Positions 6,982-10,554 of a stretch of DNA of 10,554 bases are shown piece by piece; position 1 is the first letter of the stretch, and each line of letters begins with the position of its first letter. This stretch comes from Planctomycetia bacterium (GTDB lineage: Bacteria > Planctomycetota > Planctomycetia > Gemmatales > Gemmataceae). The DNA is taken from assembly GCA_025356615.1 (NCBI GenBank), contig JANXSH010001354.1:1-10554 (forward strand). The letters run 5' to 3'. The position numbers and the translations under genes were made by a program. A model generated the notes under the pieces. It saw only the letters and a program-made list of their open reading frames with translations, searched no databases and was not told the origin of the DNA.

Positions 6982-7878
6982 TCAGAATCGTCTCTGCCTC
7001 TGGATGAGGTATTCCAGCAGTGCCTTGTCGAAATTCACACTCGTGTCGATCGGGACGTAATCGACGCCGACCTTGCCGCACTCGGTGCGGTAGTGCTTCT
7101 GGAATTCGGCGAGGGCGGCGAGGTAGTCGTCGCGCATGCCGCGTGCGTCGAGGGTGAGGCGTTCGGGGGATTCGACATCCTCGAACTCGACGACGCCGTC
7201 GAAAGGGAAGTGGACCTCGGCCTCGTCGAGGATGTGGAAGAGGATGACCTCGTTGCCCTTGTGGCGGTGGTGGTGTAGCGCCTGGAGGATGGGGCCGGGT
7301 TCGGCGAGTAGGTCGCTGAAGAGGACGATGAGGCTCTTGCCGCGCGCCATCGAGGCGACGCGGTGGAGGCAGGCGGCGACATCGGTCGTCCCCGCTGGCT
7401 TCAGGCCGGAGAGGACGCTGAGGATCGTGGCGAGTTGCGAGCGCTTGCTCTTGGGCGGCAAGAAGGCGCGGATCTGTGTGTCGAACGTCACCAGCCCGAC
7501 GGGGTCTTGCTGGTGGATCATGAGGTAGCCCAGCGCGGCGGCGAGGCAGATGGCGTACTCGAACTTCGTCAACTCCTGGCGGAAGGTGTAGGCCATCGAC
7601 GCCGACAGGTCCATGACCAGATAGCCGGAAACGTTCGTCTCGGCCTCGAACTTCTTGACGTAGTAGCGCTCGGTCTTGGCGTAGACGCCCCAGTCGATGT
7701 TCTTGATGTCGTCGCCGGGGGCGTACTTGCGGTGTTCGGAGAACTCGACACTGAAGCCCTGGAACGGGCTGGCGTGCAGCCCCGCGAGGAAACCCTCGAC
7801 GATGAACCGGGCGCGCAGGTCGAGCCGTGCGACGGTCTGGATCACTTCGGGCCGGAGGTATTTCTCGGGACTACTCAT
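6982..7878 (-). CDS. DUF58 domain protein with vWA-type MIDAS motif
   Basis: A 298-residue soluble protein of the DUF58 family (COG1721). The family hallmark is at 47-64, SEHRKYAPGDDIKNIDWG, followed by the conserved R71/Y72-V74-K75-K76-F77-E78. A von Willebrand A-like fold starts at about 85 with D90-L-S92-A-S94 (DxSxS metal site), then the conserved G163-T164-T165-D166 and F187-S188-D189. This keeps the complete metal-ion adhesion site. Family members usually sit beside a MoxR AAA+ ATPase and larger vWA proteins and are thought to act with them as chaperone or protein-activation partners; no such ATPase is in this window. The start at 7878 gives the normal family N-terminus, with a weak or absent Shine-Dalgarno. 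Length is normal for the short planctomycete type without membrane helices. Confidence 0.92.
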   Translation of the reverse strand: MSSPEKYLRPEVIQTVARLDLRARFIVEGFLAGLHASPFQGFSVEFSEHRKYAPGDDIKNIDWGVYAKTERYYVKKFEAETNVSGYLVMDLSASMAYTFRQELTKFEYAICLAAALGYLMIHQQDPVGLVTFDTQIRAFLPPKSKRSQLATILSVLSGLKPAGTTDVAACLHRVASMARGKSLIVLFSDLLAEPGPILQALHHHRHKGNEVILFHILDEAEVHFPFDGVVEFEDVESPERLTLDARGMRDDYLAALAEFQKHYRTECGKVGVDYVPIDTSVNFDKALLEYLIQRQRRF

Positions 7879-7889
7879 GAAGAGGAGCT

Positions 7890-8098
7890 CACCACAGAGT
7901 CATAGTGGGCACGGAGGAATACATAGATGAGCATAAGGGAAGACGTGGCTACCTAACAGCCTCTTTTCTCTCTTCCTCTGTCTGTACTTTCGGTAGGATA
8001 GAAAAGATAGCAGGCCTTATCCTGTGTGTCGAAGCGCACTTCTCTTCCGTCTCACCCTCCTGTCTTATCTTATCCGTGGCACCCGTGTTATCCGTGGT
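7890..8098. repeat. Decayed short-period tandem repeats in intergenic DNA
   Basis: The 243-bp gap between the DUF58 gene and the next gene is mostly degenerate repeats. Clearest are three 9-bp units at 8072-8098: ATCCGTGGC, ACCCGTGTT, ATCCGTGGT. At 7890-7918 a related pattern, CACCACAGAG then GGGCACGGAGG, has a similar period, and pyrimidine-rich CTCTTT/CTCTCTT runs lie between. From memory, CACGGAT and CACAGAG repeats of this kind recur in intergenic DNA of planctomycetes and other bacteria and cause spurious frames (here a T-T-D-N-T-G-A-T-D peptide on the minus strand). No gene is supported. Confidence 0.5.
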
Positions 8099-8121
8099 TC
8101 GATTCCTCTGCGGATAGCCTC

Positions 8122-8595
8122 TCAGATCAACATCGCCGCCAGCACGAGCATGCACGCGAACGGGTCGGAGCGGACGCTGGGCCGAAACTCGAGCCTCGAG
8201 CCTGCCTTGCCTCGAGACCACCGGGCGAGGACGACCCCGTGCAAGTCGGTCAGGTGTTCGTGTTCGCGGCGCATCACCGCATCGCCCCAGCGGTCGAGAA
8301 CCCGTCGGCCCGCCAGCTCGCCGATGAGTTCTCCCTCGGCGTCGCGTACTTCACGCCGAAAGGGCCACATCCAGCGGCGCGCCACCGTAAAGACGAGCGG
8401 GCTGTCCTCCCGCTCGTGGATCGACAGCGTGTGCCCTCGCCACCAACTACGCCTGTCCCACGCGGCGAAGCCGACCTCACGATGGTCGAGGTCGAAAATG
8501 GTCCGCCGCCCGGCGTCACTCAAGGCCGACACGATGAGCGCTGGCTGCTCCAGCAACCCCTTGTCGAACTCTCGAGTCGATGGCAGATTTCCCAC
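8122..8595 (-). CDS. LURP-one/scramblase-like beta-barrel protein (tentative)
   Basis: A 157-residue protein. Its pattern of short beta strands with D-x-x-x-R-E-V-G-F (37-45), a charged W-x-x-x-S-W-W-R-G turn (46-54), R-D-A-E-G-E-L-I-G (84-92), and a final hydrophobic helix F-A-C-M-L-V-L-A-A-M-L-I (146-157) fits the tubby/LURP-one/phospholipid-scramblase-like fold, in which a hydrophobic C-terminal helix threads the barrel. This is fold recognition by eye, not a confirmed family. The start at 8595 is GTG without a clear Shine-Dalgarno; a later start (for example at the GTG coding V21) is possible, but residues from about 17 are needed for the first strand. It lies 243 bp upstream of the DUF58 gene on the same strand. 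No partner suggests a function. Confidence 0.65.
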   Translation of the reverse strand: MGNLPSTREFDKGLLEQPALIVSALSDAGRRTIFDLDHREVGFAAWDRRSWWRGHTLSIHEREDSPLVFTVARRWMWPFRREVRDAEGELIGELAGRRVLDRWGDAVMRREHEHLTDLHGVVLARWSRGKAGSRLEFRPSVRSDPFACMLVLAAMLI

Positions 8596-8666
8596 GCCGG
8601 TTGATTACCTGATGTGATTCGATGCGGTCGAGGATTCGAGTTCTGCTCGAACTTTCCTGGAGCGGT

Positions 8667-8695
8667 TTGACAACTCGACGACTCGGAGCTACGTT
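8667..8695 (+). promoter_or_regulatory. Near-consensus promoter for the structured RNA
   Basis: Perfect -35 TTGACA (8667-8672), an exact 17-bp spacer, and -10 TACGTT (8690-8695), which keeps the three most conserved bases of TATAAT. The predicted start is about 8702, where the first hairpin of the candidate RNA begins. There is no plus-strand gene between here and the terminator at 8862-8906. Confidence 0.55.
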
Positions 8696-8701
8696 TTCGC
8701 A

Positions 8702-8906
8702 TCGGATCGTCTCCAACCCCGCCACCAGACTCCCCCGTCTGACGCGATCCGAAACTCCCCTCTCGGTCCCCCTGATACATCCTAGTATTCGACGGCACCC
8801 TCGGTAACCGTCGTTCGCGGTTCGCGCTCCGCATCTTCGCGGGCGGCATCCTCCACCGAGGCAGAGGCTTCCACGACGCTCGTCGTCGTGGGGCCTCTGT
8901 TTTTTT
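8702..8906 (+). ncRNA. Candidate structured small RNA, about 205 nt
   Basis: A transcription unit with promoter and terminator but no convincing open frame. In order: an outer stem 8702-8709 with 8745-8752 (TCGGATCG/CGATCCGA) holding an inner hairpin CAGAC/GTCTG (8726-8730 with 8737-8741); a mostly single-stranded linker 8753-8798 with a weak ATAC/GTAT hairpin; a closing stem CCTCGGT/ACCGAGG (8799-8805 with 8855-8861) enclosing two hairpins, AACCG/CGGTT (8806-8810 with 8818-8822) and CCGC/GCGG (8829-8832 with 8839-8842), which make a three-way junction; then the terminator hairpin directly abutting at 8862. No known RNA family was recognised: it lacks the end-to-end closing stem of 6S RNA, SRP RNA motifs and tmRNA features. 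It may instead be a terminator-controlled leader of the 9001 gene, but that gene has its own promoter. Pairings are seen; transcription is inferred. Confidence 0.45.
8862..8906 (+). terminator. Intrinsic terminator with seven-T tail
   Basis: CAGAGGC (8862-8868) pairs with GCCTCTG (8893-8899) and CCACGACG (8871-8878) with CGTCGTGG (8884-8891), with only a TT/G internal mismatch and a 5-nt loop. Seven Ts follow at 8900-8906. The T-tract is on the plus strand only, so it ends plus-strand RNA. The nearest plus-strand gene upstream ends at 5304, which points to the candidate small RNA as its substrate. Confidence 0.85.
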
Positions 8907-8927
8907 CCCGATATCCCGACTCGGCGA

Positions 8928-8957
8928 TTGACCCCAACTGCACCTACTGGATAGAGT
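8928..8957 (+). promoter_or_regulatory. Promoter for the Gfo/Idh/MocA gene
   Basis: -35 TTGACC (8928-8933, 5 of 6 to consensus), an 18-bp spacer, -10 TAGAGT (8952-8957, 4 of 6). The predicted start near 8964 lies 22 bp past the terminator's T-tract end plus spacer and gives a leader of about 37 nt to ATG 9001. It would make the oxidoreductase independent of the upstream RNA. Confidence 0.45.
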
Positions 8958-9000
8958 ACATACAGCCAAACCACCCTCCCACCTGCCGGAGCCGCGCACG

Positions 9001-10482
9001 ATGCAACACCTCGACCGCCGTCGCTTCCTCAGTGAATCCGCCTTCCTCGCCGCCGCTGCTGCTGCGGCCCCTTCCCTCGGATCCCTCTCCGCCGAAGAGA
9101 AGGCCGTCGCCGAGAAGCCGGGTTCCGCCCAGGAGAAACTCCGCGTTGCCGTGATCGGCGTCCTGGGCCAAGGGATGAGCCATGTACAGGGCTATGCCGC
9201 CAAGCACAATTGCGTCATCACGACCATCTGTGACGTGGACTTCGGCGTCATCGGCCCGGCCATGAAGTACATCACGAAGGCGCAGGGCCGGGCACCAACC
9301 TACGAACAGGACATCCGCAAGGTCGTCGAAGACAAGAACATCGATGTCATCTCGATCGCCACCCCGAACCACTGGCACGCTCTCGCGGCCATCTGGGCGA
9401 TGCAGAACGGCAAGGATGTCTACGTCGAGAAGCCCGTCAGCCACAACGTCTCCGAAGGCCGGCGCATGGTCGAAGTGGCCCGCAAGGAAGGCAAGATCTG
9501 CCAGACCGGGACGCAGAACCGCAGCGCGGAGGGCATACGATCGGCGATCGAGTACATCCATTCGGGCAAGATCGGCAAGGTGAAGCTGGCGCGCGGGCTG
9601 TGCTACAAGCTCCGCCCCTCGATCGGCAAAGTGGCCGGCCCGCAGGAGCCGCCCTCCTCGATGGACTACAACTTGTGGTGCGGCCCCGCCCCGTTCGAGA
9701 AGCCCCATCGCAAGAAGGTCCACTACGACTGGCACTGGGTCTGGGCGACGGGCAACGGCGACCTGGGCAACCAGGGCATCCACGAGATGGACAAGGCGCG
9801 CTGGGGTCTGAAGAAGGACACCCTGCCGAAGACCGTCACGAGCATCGGCGGCCGGCTCGGGTACGCCGATGACGGCGAGACGCCGAACACGCAGATCATC
9901 AACTTCGACTACGGCGACTGCGAACTCGTCTTCGAGGTGCGCGGCCTGCCCTCCGACTCGCCGTACCCCGGCAAGAAGAGTCCCAAGCGCGGGGCGAAGC
10001 CCGGCTACTTCGTCGGCAACGTCTGGTACGGTTCCGAAGGCTTCGTCGTCTGCCCGAGCTACAGCGGGGGCGTCGCCTACTCCAACGACGGCGAGATCCT
10101 CGAGGAGTTCAGCGGCGGAGGCGATCACTTCGGCAACTTCATCAAGGCCGTCCGCAGTCGCAAAAAAGAAGACCTGACCGCCGACATCCTGGAAGGGCAC
10201 CTCTCCAGCGCGATGTGTCACCTCGGCAACATCAGCCACCGCGTCGGCACGTCCGAAGTGCTGCCCAAGGGCAAGGTGTTCGGCAGCAAGGGGGCGGACG
10301 ACGCGGTCAAGAGCATGGTCGATCACCTCGGCGAACACAAGGTCTCCACGACCGACACCAAGATCGTGATCGGCAAGAAGCTGACGCTCGATAAGAACGA
10401 GAAGTTCGTCGGCGACAAGGAGGCCGACGCCCTCCTCACCCGCGAGTACCGGACCGGCTTCGTCGTGCCTGCCAAGGCGTGA
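9001..10482 (+). CDS. Tat-exported Gfo/Idh/MocA family oxidoreductase
   Basis: A 493-residue NAD(P)-dependent oxidoreductase-family protein. A twin-arginine signal is visible: R6-R7-R8-F9-L10, then an alanine-rich core at 15-24. It predicts export of the folded, cofactor-loaded protein. The Rossmann fold begins at about 47 with V-A-V-I-G53-V-L-G56-Q-G58. The family EKP motif is at 143-145 (K144 is the usual catalytic lysine), preceded by T121-P-N-H-W-H. The substrate domain carries D243-W-H-W and G253-D-L-G-N-Q-G-I-H261-E-M-D, matching the bacterial C-terminal domain common in planctomycetes. Substrate unknown, probably a sugar or cyclitol. GGAG at 8988-8991 lies 9 nt before ATG. It is monocistronic within the window. 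Confidence 0.93.
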   Translation: MQHLDRRRFLSESAFLAAAAAAAPSLGSLSAEEKAVAEKPGSAQEKLRVAVIGVLGQGMSHVQGYAAKHNCVITTICDVDFGVIGPAMKYITKAQGRAPTYEQDIRKVVEDKNIDVISIATPNHWHALAAIWAMQNGKDVYVEKPVSHNVSEGRRMVEVARKEGKICQTGTQNRSAEGIRSAIEYIHSGKIGKVKLARGLCYKLRPSIGKVAGPQEPPSSMDYNLWCGPAPFEKPHRKKVHYDWHWVWATGNGDLGNQGIHEMDKARWGLKKDTLPKTVTSIGGRLGYADDGETPNTQIINFDYGDCELVFEVRGLPSDSPYPGKKSPKRGAKPGYFVGNVWYGSEGFVVCPSYSGGVAYSNDGEILEEFSGGGDHFGNFIKAVRSRKKEDLTADILEGHLSSAMCHLGNISHRVGTSEVLPKGKVFGSKGADDAVKSMVDHLGEHKVSTTDTKIVIGKKLTLDKNEKFVGDKEADALLTREYRTGFVVPAKA

Positions 10483-10493
10483 TCCAGTCAGCG

Positions 10494-10525
10494 TAGGGTG
10501 GGTCGAGCGGAGCGAGGCCCACCAT
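10494..10525. repeat. REP-like palindrome
   Basis: GGTGGG (10497-10502) and CCCACC (10518-10523) flank a GC-rich core with CGAGCG and GAGCGAG. Sequences of the TAGGGTGGG...CCCACCA type are, from memory, dispersed palindromes found in many bacterial genomes. It lies 12 bp past the oxidoreductase stop and may also act as a transcription-ending or mRNA-stabilising hairpin, without a T-tract. Confidence 0.5.
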
Positions 10526-10554
10526 TTCGGAGACAGCGAGTTCTAGCCGGATGG

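Noticed and set aside
8080..8115. tRNA-like T-loop (GGTTCGATTCC)
   Set aside because: The T-stem does not pair beyond two bases and the upstream sequence is tandem repeat, with no acceptor, D or anticodon arms.
8702..8906. 6S RNA, SRP RNA or tmRNA
   Set aside because: The 5' and 3' ends do not pair as a rod, and no GGAAGGAA-type SRP loop or tRNA-like end is present.
8944..10338. A 464-residue minus-strand open frame opposite the oxidoreductase
   Set aside because: Shadow of the Gfo/Idh/MocA gene, which has EKP, Rossmann and Tat motifs.

Overview
The window looks like a chromosomal segment of a high-GC planctomycete, most likely Gemmataceae-like. This is inferred from the gene content: a PEP-CTERM exported protein, a Tat-exported Gfo/Idh/MocA oxidoreductase, a secreted glycosidase-like protein with a GH42-type trimerisation-like domain, a zinc-ribbon multi-pass membrane protein, a DUF58 protein and several short lineage-specific exported proteins. 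No taxonomic marker gene is present, so the assignment is tentative. There is no phage, integrase, transposase, CRISPR array, rRNA or tRNA.

Layout. Bases 1-594 hold no convincing gene; they begin with a 92-bp inverted-repeat element. A PEP-CTERM protein (595-1362, +) follows, then a roughly 400-bp non-coding stretch with a long hairpin (1442-1515). A 64-residue protein (1764-1958, -) is divergent from a two-gene unit on the plus strand: a secreted glycoside-hydrolase-like protein (2131-4437) and a secreted alpha/beta hydrolase (4483-5304). A strong hairpin (5313-5345) separates this unit from a run of minus-strand genes: zinc-ribbon membrane protein (5362-6339), small secreted protein (6585-6863), DUF58 protein (6982-7878) and a LURP-one/scramblase-like protein (8122-8595). 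On the far side of this run is a Tat-exported oxidoreductase (9001-10482, +), followed by a REP-like palindrome at the window edge.

Functionally, the 2131-5304 pair reads as a small polysaccharide-processing unit: an exported sugar-active enzyme and an exported esterase-type hydrolase, 45 bp apart. The Gfo/Idh/MocA protein could belong to the same sugar-handling theme in the periplasm, but it has its own promoter and is not in the operon.

The most interesting signal is in the 8596-9000 gap. A near-consensus sigma70-type promoter (TTGACA, 17 bp, TACGTT) is followed by about 205 nt that can be folded by eye into a 5' hairpin domain, a three-way junction and a textbook intrinsic terminator with seven Ts. 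There is no open reading frame worth calling in it. The downstream oxidoreductase has a separate promoter beyond the terminator. This looks like an undescribed structured small RNA, or less likely a terminator-controlled leader.
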